Source of the DNA: Anderseniella sp963787895
GTDB lineage: Bacteria > Pseudomonadota > Alphaproteobacteria > Rhizobiales > Aestuariivirgaceae
Length of the DNA: 64,000 nt
Assembly (NCBI GenBank): GCA_963787895.1
Contig: CAWBEX010000001.1
Location: 248,001 to 312,000 of the forward strand
Direction of reading: 5' to 3'
The translations under genes and the position numbers were made by a program. Under the pieces are notes generated by a model. It did not search any database. It had not been told where the DNA came from and saw only the letters and a program-made list of their open reading frames with translations. Below, piece by piece: positions 17,542 to 26,368 of the stretch (within the stretch, counting starts at the first letter, position 1; the number at the start of each line of letters is the position of its first letter).

Positions 17542-19074
17542 CTACAATGGAATGTTGTCGTGCTTCTTCCACGGGTTCTCGACCTGCTTGTTGCGCAGCA
17601 TGTTCAAAGCGCGCGAGATGCGCTTGCGCGTAGATGACGGCGTGATCACCTCGTCAATGTAGCCCCGCTCGGCTGCCACGAACGGATTGGCGAACCTTGC
17701 TTCATAGTCCTTGATCCGCCGGGCGATCTTGTCCTTGTCATCCAGCTCCGAGCGATAAATTATCTCCGCAGCGCCCTTGGGACCCATGACGGCAATCTCG
17801 GCAGTCGGCCACGCATAGTTCACATCACCACGGATGTGCTTGGAGCTCATCACGTCATAGGCGCCGCCATAGGCCTTGCGGGTAATAACAGTCACCTTGG
17901 GCACCGTAGCCTCGGCATAGGCAAACAACAGCTTGGCGCCGTGCTTGATCAACCCGCCATATTCCTGTGCGGTACCAGGCAGGAAGCCGGGCACATCAAC
18001 CAACGTGACCAGTGGAATGTTGAAACAGTCACAAAACCGCACAAAGCGGGCAGCCTTGCGGCTTGCGTCACTGTCCAGAACCCCTGCCAGCACCATCGGC
18101 TGGTTGGCGATGATGCCAACCGTGTGGCCTTCGATGCGGCCAAAGCCGGTCACGATATTCTTGGCATGAGCTTCCTGAATCTCGAAGAAGTCGCCCTCGT
18201 CCACGGTTTTGTGGATCAGCTCCTTGATGTCATAAGGCTGGTTGGGGTTCGCAGGGATTAACGTATCGAGCGAGTGATCAATGCGCTCGCCGTCATCCCT
18301 GGTTGGCACGTTAGGTGCTTCTTCCATGTTCGACGCCGGCAGGAAATCTATCAGCCTGCGCATCTGCAACAGTGCCTCGACATCGTTGTCATAGCCCTTG
18401 TCAGCCACAGACGACTTTACCGTATGAACCGATGCGCCGCCGAGGTCTTCCGCAGTAACCGTCTCGTTGGTCACCGTCTTCACCACGTCCGGGCCGGTGA
18501 CAAACATGTAGCTCGTGTCCTTCACCATGAAGATGAAGTCGGTCATGGCAGGCGAATACACGTCTCCACCTGCGCACGGGCCCATGATGACGGATATTTG
18601 CGGGATGACGCCTGAGGCGAGCACGTTGCGCTGGAACACTTCGCCATAACCGCCAAGTGCAGCGACGCCTTCCTGGATGCGCGCACCACCGGCATCAAAG
18701 ATACCGATAATCGGCGCGCGGTTCTGCAATGCCATGTCCTGAATCTTGGTAATTTTCTTGGCATGGGCCTCGGACAGCGAACCGCCGAACACAGTGAAAT
18801 CCTTGGCGAACAGATACACGGTGCGACCGTTGACGGTGCCCCAGCCAGTGACAACTCCGTCACCGGGAAACTTGGTTTTCTCCATACCGAAGTCAGTGCA
18901 GCGGTGCTCGACAAACATGTCGAATTCTTCGAAGGACCCTTCATCCAGCAACAGGTCAACACGTTCGCGCGCCGTCAGCTTGCCGCGCTTGTGCTGGGCG
19001 TCGATGCGCTTTTGCCCGCCGCCGAGCCGTGCTTCGTCACGGCGTACCTTGAGTTGTTCGATTATATCCTGCAT
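17542..19074 (-). CDS. pccB: Propionyl-CoA carboxylase beta (carboxyltransferase) subunit
   Basis: A 510-residue carboxyltransferase subunit. It has the crotonase-like N and C halves of acyl-CoA carboxylase beta chains, with FGGSLSEAHAKKI, GGARIQEGVAALGGY and GPCAGGDVYSPA in the first half. The second half has VPGFLPGTAQEYGGLI and KAYGGAYDVMSSKH. These are typical of propionyl-CoA carboxylase. It should pair with the biotin-bearing subunit at 10597-12603 to make (S)-methylmalonyl-CoA. I chose the ATG at 19074, which has GGGAAG about seven bases upstream. The frame extends to 19098 without a better signal. Confidence 0.96.
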   Translation of the reverse strand: MQDIIEQLKVRRDEARLGGGQKRIDAQHKRGKLTARERVDLLLDEGSFEEFDMFVEHRCTDFGMEKTKFPGDGVVTGWGTVNGRTVYLFAKDFTVFGGSLSEAHAKKITKIQDMALQNRAPIIGIFDAGGARIQEGVAALGGYGEVFQRNVLASGVIPQISVIMGPCAGGDVYSPAMTDFIFMVKDTSYMFVTGPDVVKTVTNETVTAEDLGGASVHTVKSSVADKGYDNDVEALLQMRRLIDFLPASNMEEAPNVPTRDDGERIDHSLDTLIPANPNQPYDIKELIHKTVDEGDFFEIQEAHAKNIVTGFGRIEGHTVGIIANQPMVLAGVLDSDASRKAARFVRFCDCFNIPLVTLVDVPGFLPGTAQEYGGLIKHGAKLLFAYAEATVPKVTVITRKAYGGAYDVMSSKHIRGDVNYAWPTAEIAVMGPKGAAEIIYRSELDDKDKIARRIKDYEARFANPFVAAERGYIDEVITPSSTRKRISRALNMLRNKQVENPWKKHDNIPL

Positions 19075-19244
19075 GTCGCGATCTTCCCTGCCCTGCACCG
19101 CCTATCTTGTTGCGAACTGTTCTATCACGCAGACCGCGTGCTGCAAGTACGACTATGTGTTGGGTTCCAGCCCCGGGGTATTGAGCAGTCGTCGCAGATG
19201 TTGCGCGAGCTTGTCGAAATCATGAGTGGCGGCTTTCCTTCGGG

Positions 19245-20000
19245 CTACCTGCTCATCTCCAGAAACCTGGCCGTTGCATCAAAGTCCGCCTTGCGCAGCG
19301 AGCGTCGTTCTTCGGCCTCATAATCGCTGCCCCACTGCTCAATCTGCCAGTCTTCATCCACATGCGCAGCCGCCCACGCCGCCTCAACCGACAACGCACC
19401 AGCCGCCGTCATCATTGCAATAAGCGCCGAGCCGGTAAGAGATGACATGTTGTGAACTGCAGTGAGGCTGAAGCTCCCCTCCGCACTTAGCAAACGCTCC
19501 ACAGTATCCAGCGCCTCACCAGGCTGCTGGGCATGCATGACCCCTTCAACACAAATGAACCGGACCCCATGCTCGTTGTGCATCCAGTTCAACACAGGAT
19601 CCCAGCTGGCTGATTGCCGCTCGAGCAGCGTTTCAGGGCCGCCAGCGCGATAACAAACAAGATCGGATGCAGCAAATCCGCCAATTTCGCGCACAATGCG
19701 CGCTTCTTCACCGCACACCCGGTCGATAGCGGTGTTGGCCAGCCTGGTGATGATCATCGAGGACGGGTCGATATGGCTTTCCTGCACCCGCCACTCGTCC
19801 GCTATGGCCTCGGCCATCGACTCACCCGGCAGCACCAGCGCCCGCTTCAACGGTGTCTTTACTGACCGGCCGTCCAGTTGCACTTCAAACCCACCTGCCA
19901 CAGCCGATACAGTCACGTCTTCATAAAACCGCTTCCGCAGGTTGCTCCTTTCCCGACGTGTCAACAGACGCCGGGCGCGCTCATCTTCAGTCTCAGACAT
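19245..20000 (-). CDS. ATP12 family F1-ATPase assembly chaperone
   Basis: A 251-residue member of the ATP12 family, which in mitochondria binds the F1 alpha subunit during assembly. Bacterial homologues are found mainly in Alphaproteobacteria. The recognisable features are the RKRFYEDVTV start, the LDGRSVKTP hairpin, and AIADEWRVQESHIDPSSMIITRL split over two helices. It starts eight bases inside the upstream HAD gene, so translation is probably coupled. The F1 genes themselves are not in the window. Confidence 0.92.
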   Translation of the reverse strand: MSETEDERARRLLTRRERSNLRKRFYEDVTVSAVAGGFEVQLDGRSVKTPLKRALVLPGESMAEAIADEWRVQESHIDPSSMIITRLANTAIDRVCGEEARIVREIGGFAASDLVCYRAGGPETLLERQSASWDPVLNWMHNEHGVRFICVEGVMHAQQPGEALDTVERLLSAEGSFSLTAVHNMSSLTGSALIAMMTAAGALSVEAAWAAAHVDEDWQIEQWGSDYEAEERRSLRKADFDATARFLEMSR

Positions 20001-20667
20001 TCACTGCTCCGAACCAGTTCTCAACAGCATCTTCCAACTCATTGTAATGATTGACAACATGATGCGCACCGGAAGCCTGGATGAATTCCACAGGGTGATA
20101 CCCCCACGAAACACCGATGGCTCCGACCATGGCTGAGCGTGCCATGGCCATATCATAACTGGTGTCGCCGATCATCACCGTTGAGTCCGCCCGTGCACCT
20201 GTGTCTGAAATGGCTTGCAGGATCATACCGGGGTCAGGCTTTGACGGCGCATCATCTGCAGTCTGTATGGACTGGAAATAGCCTTCAAGCCCTTCGCGCT
20301 CCAGCAGCGCGCGCACACCGCGCTGTGATTTGCCGGTGGCAATAGCCAGCAGAACATCGTCACGCGCATGAAAGCGGTCCAGCACCTCGCGACAGCCTTC
20401 GTAAAGCGGCTCATCATGCAGTTTCGCCAGACGGGCCTGCATGAAGGTGTCTTTGTAGGAACTGGCCAGCGTCTCGTGCATTTTCTGATCAAGGTGCGGT
20501 ACCATTTCCCGCATGGCTTCGATCAACGAAAGCCCGACAATGGACAGCGTTGCCTCGCGGCCGGGCCAGTCAACACCAACCTCGGCAAAGGCTGATTTCA
20601 TGCAGTGAATAATGGCATGCTGACTGTCAACCAGGGTGCCATCACAGTCAAAGATGATCAGTTTCAA
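19993..20667 (-). CDS. HAD-superfamily hydrolase (phosphoglycolate phosphatase-like, subfamily IA)
   Basis: A 224-residue HAD hydrolase. Motif I is FDCDGTLVDS with Asp7 as the nucleophile and Asp9 as acid/base. The lysine of motif III is in APSKPDPGMI, and motif IV is MIGDTSYDMAMA. The cap domain fits subfamily IA, near phosphoglycolate phosphatase and beta-phosphoglucomutase. The substrate is uncertain. It overlaps the end of the pseudouridine synthase gene by four bases and runs into the ATP12 gene. Confidence 0.92.
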   Translation of the reverse strand: MKLIIFDCDGTLVDSQHAIIHCMKSAFAEVGVDWPGREATLSIVGLSLIEAMREMVPHLDQKMHETLASSYKDTFMQARLAKLHDEPLYEGCREVLDRFHARDDVLLAIATGKSQRGVRALLEREGLEGYFQSIQTADDAPSKPDPGMILQAISDTGARADSTVMIGDTSYDMAMARSAMVGAIGVSWGYHPVEFIQASGAHHVVNHYNELEDAVENWFGAVNV

Positions 20668-21704
20668 AACGAACCCCCGTCTCCTTCGCCGGGCTCCGGC
20701 ACATCGTATTGATCAGGGTCAAAGCCACAGGTGAGCATCGACTGGCGCATATGGCCAGGCACCGGCGCGGTGACATCCACCTCGCCGCCCTTGGGATGCG
20801 GGAAGGTAACGCGGCGGGCGTGCAGATGCAGCTTGTGCGGAAAACCCTCATCACGCTCGAATTCACCACTGCCATCGTGCTCCAATGACATATATTTCGG
20901 ATCACCGATTATCGAGTGGCCAATCATCTGCATATGCACACGTAGCTGATGCTGGCGCCCGGTTACCGGCTTGAGCGACACCCAGGCAACTTTCGGAGGA
21001 GCGCTGTCGATGACGGCATAATAGGTGATCGCCTTCTGCGCACCCTCAGCCTTTGCCGATGCTGCAGCCTTCACCTTTTCATCGCCCGGCCCGCCTGCCT
21101 TTATGAGCGGCTTGTTGACAACTCCCTGTTCGGGCCGCGGCACCCCGGAAACAAGCGCCCAGTAAATCTTGCGGACCGAACGGGTCTGAAACAGCTTCGA
21201 AAGCGCCGCCGCCATCTGGCGCGTCTTGGCAACAACCAGAATGCCTGACGTATCGCGGTCAAGCCTGTGCACAAGGCGCGGCCTGTCATACATTTCCGCG
21301 CCAAGCCCCTGCAGAAATCCGTCAATGTGTTTGGTTGTGCGAGAACCACCTTGCACGGCAAGCCCGGCAGGCTTGTTGAGCACATACAGGTGCTTGTCTT
21401 CGAACAGCACCAGCGACTCGAATAACGCCTTGTCATGAGCGCTCAAGGGCTTTGGCTTTGCAGGCTGACCATCACCGCCGGCGTCCGGTGGCAATGTCAT
21501 GTTGACCGGTGGCACCCGGATCATCTGCCCCGTCTCAAGCCGTGAACTTGCCTTCACGCGCCCGCCATCAATCCGCACCTGCCCGGTGCGCAACAGCTTT
21601 GAAAGCTTGCCATGATTGATCAGCGGAAAGTGCAGCTTGAACCACCGGTCCAGCCGCATACCTTCTTCTTCAGCCTTCACCCGGCGCTGCTGAACTGTGT
21701 TCAT
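20664..21704 (-). CDS. rluC: RluA-family 23S rRNA pseudouridine synthase (RluC-like)
   Basis: About 346 residues. An N-terminal S4 RNA-binding domain (about 15-65, GMRLDRWFKLHF) is followed by the pseudouridine synthase domain. The catalytic motif is HRLDRDTSGILV with Asp149 as the nucleophile. The GRQHQLRVHM block and the HARRVTFPHP block complete the RluA family pattern. It probably modifies 23S rRNA as RluC does, though RluD cannot be excluded. The ATG at 21704 overlaps the crcB stop in an ATGA arrangement. Confidence 0.92.
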   Translation of the reverse strand: MNTVQQRRVKAEEEGMRLDRWFKLHFPLINHGKLSKLLRTGQVRIDGGRVKASSRLETGQMIRVPPVNMTLPPDAGGDGQPAKPKPLSAHDKALFESLVLFEDKHLYVLNKPAGLAVQGGSRTTKHIDGFLQGLGAEMYDRPRLVHRLDRDTSGILVVAKTRQMAAALSKLFQTRSVRKIYWALVSGVPRPEQGVVNKPLIKAGGPGDEKVKAAASAKAEGAQKAITYYAVIDSAPPKVAWVSLKPVTGRQHQLRVHMQMIGHSIIGDPKYMSLEHDGSGEFERDEGFPHKLHLHARRVTFPHPKGGEVDVTAPVPGHMRQSMLTCGFDPDQYDVPEPGEGDGGSF

Positions 21705-22081
21705 TGCGCCACCGCCCTCGCCAGCCACAGGCCAGCAAACACCGCCGCAATGGAAAGCAGGACGGACCCTCCTGCATAACCCAGGGCAAGCCCATAGGCC
21801 TTGCGCTCATAAAGCGTGGCAAAATCCAGCGAAAACGCAGAAAACGTGGTGAACCCGCCAAGAACTCCTGTGGCCAGGAAAACACGCATCTCGTTGGACG
21901 CATTCCAGGCATGCGCCATCAGGCCTATCAGCAAGCCCATGGCCAGAGACCCCGCAACATTGACGACAATCGTGGCCCATGGAAACCCGTGACCCAACAA
22001 CCTGGGAGCCGCAATGTTCACCCCGTAGCGCGCCGCCGCGCCCATAGCTCCACCCAAAGCTGCATAAAAGAACATCATCAT
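21701..22081 (-). CDS. crcB: Fluoride channel CrcB/Fluc
   Basis: A 126-residue protein with four membrane helices, the usual length for Fluc/CrcB. Features are the first-helix GAMGAAARYGV with the conserved Arg, the second-helix NVAGSLAMGLL, and the third-helix GGFTTFSAFSLD motif that lines the pore. It expels fluoride as a dual-topology dimer. The start is set at the first of three adjacent Met codons at 22081. The open frame goes on to 22186 but is not conserved. I looked for a fluoride riboswitch upstream and found none. It heads an overlapping run with rluC, the HAD gene and atp12. Confidence 0.94.
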   Translation of the reverse strand: MMMFFYAALGGAMGAAARYGVNIAAPRLLGHGFPWATIVVNVAGSLAMGLLIGLMAHAWNASNEMRVFLATGVLGGFTTFSAFSLDFATLYERKAYGLALGYAGGSVLLSIAAVFAGLWLARAVAQ

Positions 22082-22164
22082 GGCCGCAGGGTATATCGGT
22101 GCATTCACCCAACCGCAACAACCCTCTGGACGTTGGTGGCTTGCACAATGTAAAAGCCATTCAC

Positions 22165-22782
22165 ATGAATTGGCACAAGAAACCACGCGGAACCTATCAT
22201 CACGGCAATCTGCGCGAGGCGCTGGTCAATGCCGCGCTGGAACTTATCGGCTCCAAGGGTACCGGAGGGTTTACTTTCGCCGAGGCTGCGCGCCATGCCG
22301 GGGTCAGCCCCGCAGCACCCTATCGCCACTACAAGGACCGAGATGCACTGCTGGCTGATGTGGCACGCGAAGGCTTTGAAGCGTTCGGCCACGCCATGGA
22401 ACAAGCAGCCAAGTCTCCCAAGGATGGTGCGCTGACAGCAATGGGCAGGACATATCTGAAGTTCGCCCATGACAATCCGGCCTATTACTCTGCCATGTTC
22501 GAATCCGGGCTGAATTTCTCGAATTACCCGGAGTTGCGCAAAGCGGCGGATGCCACGCTGAGCGGATTGCGCGAGGTGGTTGAGGCAATGATCGAAAAGA
22601 TGCCGGGTGACAAGCGCCCACCCGCAACGATGGTGGCTCTGCATATCTGGGCCATCAGTCACGGCGTGGCGTCGTTGTTCGGGCGCGGTGACGGTGCGGC
22701 CTTCAAGCAACCAATATCTGCCGAAGACCTGCTGGAAAGCCAGATGCTGATCTACCTCGATGGGCTCGGCATCAAACGCTGA
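22165..22782 (+). CDS. TetR/AcrR family transcriptional regulator
   Basis: A 205-residue TetR-type regulator. The N-terminal helix-turn-helix (about 12-55) includes LREALVNAALELI, FAEAARHAGVSPAAPYRHYK and LLADVAREGF. The C-terminal region resembles the TetR WHG-type ligand domain. The start is the ATG at 22165. An in-frame GTG at 22099 is possible but lies within the divergent crcB region. The ligand is unknown. The double palindrome about 150 bases downstream (22933-22957) could be a binding site for it or another regulator. That is inference only. Confidence 0.87.
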   Translation: MNWHKKPRGTYHHGNLREALVNAALELIGSKGTGGFTFAEAARHAGVSPAAPYRHYKDRDALLADVAREGFEAFGHAMEQAAKSPKDGALTAMGRTYLKFAHDNPAYYSAMFESGLNFSNYPELRKAADATLSGLREVVEAMIEKMPGDKRPPATMVALHIWAISHGVASLFGRGDGAAFKQPISAEDLLESQMLIYLDGLGIKR

Positions 22783-22932
22783 GTCATTGCAGCGTCACCT
22801 TTCCAATTTCCAGGCGACGGATTTCATCGTTCATGCTCGTCACTATCAGGCATATGTGGTCCTGCGTGGGCTGATCAACGCGACTGCTTCAAAAAAATTT
22901 TGAACCTGCCTTGACTCTGCCACACACATTGC

Positions 22933-22957
22933 TCACATATGTGAATGTTAATAACAT
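22933..22957. promoter_or_regulatory. Two abutting palindromes upstream of the DUF2852 gene
   Basis: TCACATATGTGA (22933-22944) is a perfect 12-base palindrome. ATGTTAATAACAT (22945-22957) is a perfect 13-base palindrome with a central A. They touch one another and lie about 25 bases before the gene start. A TTGACT at 22911 is a possible -35 element. The arrangement looks like an operator over a promoter. Which protein binds it is not known. Confidence 0.5.
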
Positions 22958-22981
22958 TTACATAACCGAGAGAGGCTTTCA

Positions 22982-23452
22982 ATGAACACAATGGTTCAAA
23001 AGCTGGATGACTACGGCAAAGGCGCATGGATAGCGGCCATGATTGCCGGATTTATCATCTTCTGGCCAGTTGGTCTGGCTATTCTGGGATACATGATATG
23101 GAGCGGACGCATGGGATGTAGAGCAAAGGGCAAGGTCGCAGCCTTCAACAGCGGCAAATTCGGCATGGACTTCGGACGCAACAGCGGTCCTGGCCGCTGG
23201 TATCGCGGCAGCGCATTCTCTTCGTCAGGCAACCATGCCTTTGATGAGTATCGCGAAGAAACTCTCAACAGGCTCCAGGAAGAGCATGAAGAGTTTCAAA
23301 CCTTCATGGAAAAGCTGCGCCACGCGCGCGACAAGGCCGAATTCGACCAGTTCATGGCAGACCGCGCCAGCCGCGCTGACGTGACCGATGTTGAAGACGT
23401 GACCGGCAAGGACACAAAGGACACAGACGAAGGCGGCAAGCCTGCCGCTTGA
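22982..23452 (+). CDS. DUF2852 domain membrane protein
   Basis: A 156-residue protein. Residues 13-42 form a hydrophobic hairpin with the core IIFWPVGLAILGYMIW, followed by a basic stretch. A charged coiled-coil-like region (about 95-120, YREETLNRLQEEHEEFQTF) and an acidic tail come next. This is the DUF2852 family, small inner-membrane proteins common in Rhizobiales with no known function. The start is the ATG at 22982. It is likely a single-gene transcript, with a paired palindrome upstream and a strong terminator 30 bases after the stop. Confidence 0.85.
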   Translation: MNTMVQKLDDYGKGAWIAAMIAGFIIFWPVGLAILGYMIWSGRMGCRAKGKVAAFNSGKFGMDFGRNSGPGRWYRGSAFSSSGNHAFDEYREETLNRLQEEHEEFQTFMEKLRHARDKAEFDQFMADRASRADVTDVEDVTGKDTKDTDEGGKPAA

Positions 23453-23482
23453 CCTGCTGACAAACAGCACACAAAAAATTCA

Positions 23483-23508
23483 CCCCGGCCACTCGCGCCG
23501 GGGTTTTT
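23483..23508 (+). terminator. Intrinsic terminator after the DUF2852 gene
   Basis: A perfect stem CCCCGGC/GCCGGGG with a CACTCGC-type loop, followed by TTTTT. It lies 30 bases past the stop codon and ends that transcription unit before the creatinase gene. Confidence 0.9.
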
Positions 23509-23690
23509 GTTGACTTCCGCAACAGTTCTGATATCTGCAACAACGTGCCGGTTCAGCGATGGCGTCGCTGACTTACTCCCGGCAACAGGACCCTAAAAGG
23601 TCCGATTGTAGCGCCCTGTACGCCGGGGCGTTGCGTTCGGGCATCAGGTCGCAAATTCCAATGCCCGAACACCGACATTGGAGACGCCAC

Positions 23691-24935
23691 ATGCTCAAGA
23701 AGACACCAAAATCCGTTCTCAACGCCACCAGCCGCCCAGACTATTTCCGCTTTCACAACGGTGAAAAGGCGCCCCTTCCCTTCAGCCAGAAGGAATATGC
23801 GCGCCGCCTGAAGGGCCTTCGCGCCATCATGGCCCGTCTGGATACGCCTGCCGTCCTGCTGACCTCGATGCACAACATCGCCTACTATTCCGGTTTCCTG
23901 TATTGCAGTTTCGGCCGCCCATATGCCTGCGTTGTTACACACGACAAGTGCATCACCATTTCTGCCAACATTGATGCGGGCCAGCCGTGGCGCCGGTCAG
24001 TTGATGACAACATCACCTACACCGACTGGCAGCGCGACAATTACTGGCGCGCCGTAAAGGAGGCCGCAGGTTCACCATCACGCATCGGCGTGGAGGCAGA
24101 CCACATGACCATGGCAATGCGCGACAAGGCAGCCGCATTCCTGGGGTGCCCCGATATCATCGACTTCGGCAAGGAAACCATGCGCCAGCGCATGGTGAAA
24201 TCAGCTGAAGAGATCAAGCTCATCAAGTCCGGCGCAAGGGTTGCCGACATTGGCGGCTATGCCATACGGGACGCAATCAAGGTGGGTGCACGCGAGATCG
24301 ACATCGCCATGGCCGGACGTGATGCCATGGAACTTGCGATTTCGAAATTCCATCCGGACAGCGAAATCCGCGACAGCTGGGTGTGGTTTCAGTCCGGCAT
24401 CAACACCGATGGCGCACATAACCCGGTGACCACCCGCAAGCTGGTCAAGGGCGACATTCTCTCGCTCAACACCTTCCCGATGATCTCGGCCTACTACACC
24501 GCACTTGAACGCACGTTGTTCATCGGCGAGCCAACCAAGGCAGAACGCCGCCTGTGGGAAATCAACGTGGCGGCTCATGAGCTTGGCATTTCGCTGATCA
24601 AGCCGGGTGCGACGTGTTCTGGCATCACCGCAGAGATCAATCGCTTTTTCGAGCAGGAGAACGTGCTGCAGTACCGCACTTTTGGCTATGGCCACTCGTT
24701 CGGCATCCTGTCGCATTATTATGGCCGCGAAGCTGGTCTGGAGCTGCGCGAAGACATCGACACGGTTCTGGAGCCGGGCATGGTGGTTTCCATGGAGCCA
24801 ATGCTCACCGTGGCAGAAGGAAAGCCAGGTGCAGGCGGCTACCGCGAGCACGACATTCTGGTCATCGGCAAATCGGGTTCGGAAAACATCACCGGCTTCC
24901 CGTATGGTCCCGAACACAACATCGTGGCGGCCTGA
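23691..24935 (+). CDS. Creatinase (creatine amidinohydrolase)
   Basis: A 414-residue M24 (pita-bread fold) enzyme that splits creatine to sarcosine and urea. From memory it matches Pseudomonas creatinase closely over long stretches: YYSGFLYCSFGRPYA, SANIDAGQPWRR, YTDWQRDNYW, FQSGINTDGAHNPVTTRK, and YRTFGYGHSFG. His243 in DGAHN matches the catalytic His232 of the Pseudomonas enzyme. The M24 metal-binding set is replaced as expected for creatinase. The ATG at 23691 has GGAG eight bases upstream. No creatininase, sarcosine oxidase or transporter is adjacent. Creatinase is favoured over a generic aminopeptidase P. Confidence 0.93.
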   Translation: MLKKTPKSVLNATSRPDYFRFHNGEKAPLPFSQKEYARRLKGLRAIMARLDTPAVLLTSMHNIAYYSGFLYCSFGRPYACVVTHDKCITISANIDAGQPWRRSVDDNITYTDWQRDNYWRAVKEAAGSPSRIGVEADHMTMAMRDKAAAFLGCPDIIDFGKETMRQRMVKSAEEIKLIKSGARVADIGGYAIRDAIKVGAREIDIAMAGRDAMELAISKFHPDSEIRDSWVWFQSGINTDGAHNPVTTRKLVKGDILSLNTFPMISAYYTALERTLFIGEPTKAERRLWEINVAAHELGISLIKPGATCSGITAEINRFFEQENVLQYRTFGYGHSFGILSHYYGREAGLELREDIDTVLEPGMVVSMEPMLTVAEGKPGAGGYREHDILVIGKSGSENITGFPYGPEHNIVAA

Positions 24936-24958
24936 ACCCCGCCCGGTAGGATTGCGTG

Positions 24959-24989
24959 ACAACGGCGGGAGGCGCATGCCTCCCGTTGT
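24959..24989. terminator. Strong hairpin between convergent genes
   Basis: CGGGAGGC (24966-24973) pairs perfectly with GCCTCCCG (24978-24985) around a GCAT loop, and ACAA/TTGT extends it past a three-base bulge. It lies between the creatinase stop and the DUF2189 stop. There is no T-tract on either side, so its role as a bidirectional terminator is likely but not certain. Confidence 0.55.
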
Positions 24990-24993
24990 GCAT

Positions 24994-25788
24994 TCACTGC
25001 GCCGGTTCCACCAGCCGCTGATAAAGGTGCCACGTGGCATGGCCCAGCACCGGCAGCACGATGAACAATCCCAGGAACGCCGGCATGAGTGCCGCAATAG
25101 TGAGCACGAGCACAACCAGACCCCAGACCAGCATTACTGCCGGATTGGCCAGCACAGACCTGATGCTTGTTACAATGGCGGTGATGAAATCCACCTCGCG
25201 GTCAAGCAGCATGGGGATGGAAACCACGGTCACCGAGAACAGCACCGCGTAAAGCACTGCGCCAACGATATGTCCTGCGGTGAGAAAGCTGATACCGGCA
25301 TCCGTCGTCAGCACTGTGTCAATAAAGCTCTGCAGCGTGGCGATGGGTTTGGTGCCCAGGAAGATGGCGACCAGCAGGCGCACCTGGTACATCCACATCC
25401 ACATGATGAACAGTGTGACAAACGCCATCACAGACATCTCGCGGCCCTTCTGCTGCCAAACGGCAGTGAGCACCCCGGCCCAAGTAAGCGGCTGGCCATT
25501 TTGCAGCGCCCGGCTGACCTCATAGGTGCCAACGGCAACAAACGGCCCGACCAGCGGAAAACCGATGGCCAGCGGGTAAATCATGTAGTGCATGTCCAGC
25601 TTTGTGAAAAACAGAACGGCCAGCAGCCCGCCCAACGCATACACGCCGCCAAAGAACAGGCCAAACAGTGGTGCGCGGATGAAATCCTTGATGCCCTGCC
25701 CAAAAACAGCTCGCAGATCGGCAAATGATATGGTGTTGACCTTCGGCATGGTTGAACCAGATACCGGCGTCGTTGATTTTCCTGCCAT
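24994..25788 (-). CDS. DUF2189 domain integral membrane protein
   Basis: About 264 residues with six or so transmembrane segments. The pattern of DUF2189 is clear from the INTISFADL-like start (KVNTISFADLRAVF), FGGVYALGG, LAIGFPLVGPFVAVGTYE and the end LPVLGHATWHLYQRLVE. The family is predicted inner-membrane and often lies near cytochrome oxidase genes, but its function is unknown. None of those are seen here. The ATG at 25788 is preferred. An in-frame start at 25800 adds four residues. Confidence 0.85.
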   Translation of the reverse strand: MAGKSTTPVSGSTMPKVNTISFADLRAVFGQGIKDFIRAPLFGLFFGGVYALGGLLAVLFFTKLDMHYMIYPLAIGFPLVGPFVAVGTYEVSRALQNGQPLTWAGVLTAVWQQKGREMSVMAFVTLFIMWMWMYQVRLLVAIFLGTKPIATLQSFIDTVLTTDAGISFLTAGHIVGAVLYAVLFSVTVVSIPMLLDREVDFITAIVTSIRSVLANPAVMLVWGLVVLVLTIAALMPAFLGLFIVLPVLGHATWHLYQRLVEPAQ

Positions 25789-25902
25789 TGTTCCCTCCAC
25801 ACCTGATGACCCTTTGCGGGCTTTCAGGCATGTTGGCGGCTTTGATCAACAGGTCAAATGATCTGGATCAAACAGCATGGCATGAATAGCGACGCAGCAA
25901 GC

Positions 25903-26289
25903 CTATTCTGTGGGAACAGCCGGACCGGAAGGTTGGGTGGGTTCGGTTGTAGTTGCGCCGCCAGGCAATTGTGGCAGCACAGACCCGCCGCCCGTGCCTT
26001 CACTCTGTCCTTGTGACTGGGTTGGCGCAACCTGATCAAGCACTGATCCACCGTTAGCACCACCGCGCGACAGGTAAGCCAATGACAATGAGGTAACAAA
26101 GAAGCAGATCGCAAGAATCCCGGTTGTCTTGGTGAGCGCATTGCCTGCCCCGCGCGACGTGAACAGGCCACCCCCGCCTCCGCCGCCACCACCGATACCC
26201 AGCGCGCCACCTTCAGAGCGCTGCATCAGGACGACGGCGATCAATGCAAGTACGATCAGCAAGTGAATGACTGTTATAACGGCGATCAT
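25903..26289 (-). CDS. secG: Preprotein translocase subunit SecG
   Basis: A 128-residue SecG. It has two transmembrane helices (about 4-22 and 55-75) separated by the glycine-rich loop GALGIGGGGGGGGG and the conserved FTSRGAGNALTKTT motif. SecG assists SecYE in protein export across the inner membrane. The C-terminal tail beyond residue 78 is long, Gly/Pro/Thr/Gln-rich and probably disordered. It lies 79 bases downstream of tpiA on the same strand, as is usual in the group. Confidence 0.95.
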   Translation of the reverse strand: MIAVITVIHLLIVLALIAVVLMQRSEGGALGIGGGGGGGGGLFTSRGAGNALTKTTGILAICFFVTSLSLAYLSRGGANGGSVLDQVAPTQSQGQSEGTGGGSVLPQLPGGATTTEPTQPSGPAVPTE

Positions 26290-26368
26290 CGGTTTTGCGG
26301 CCCTGATAAATTTTCGGCAGTGTTATTGAAACGCTCATGTAGGCGCTCGTGCCAGCAATGTAAACAGG

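Noticed and set aside
22082..22164. Fluoride riboswitch before crcB
   Set aside because: I could not find the conserved pseudoknot bases in this short gap.
24607..25728. Plus-strand open frame of 373 codons across the creatinase end and DUF2189
   Set aside because: It spans a clear terminator-like hairpin and two genes in other frames. It has no recognisable domain.
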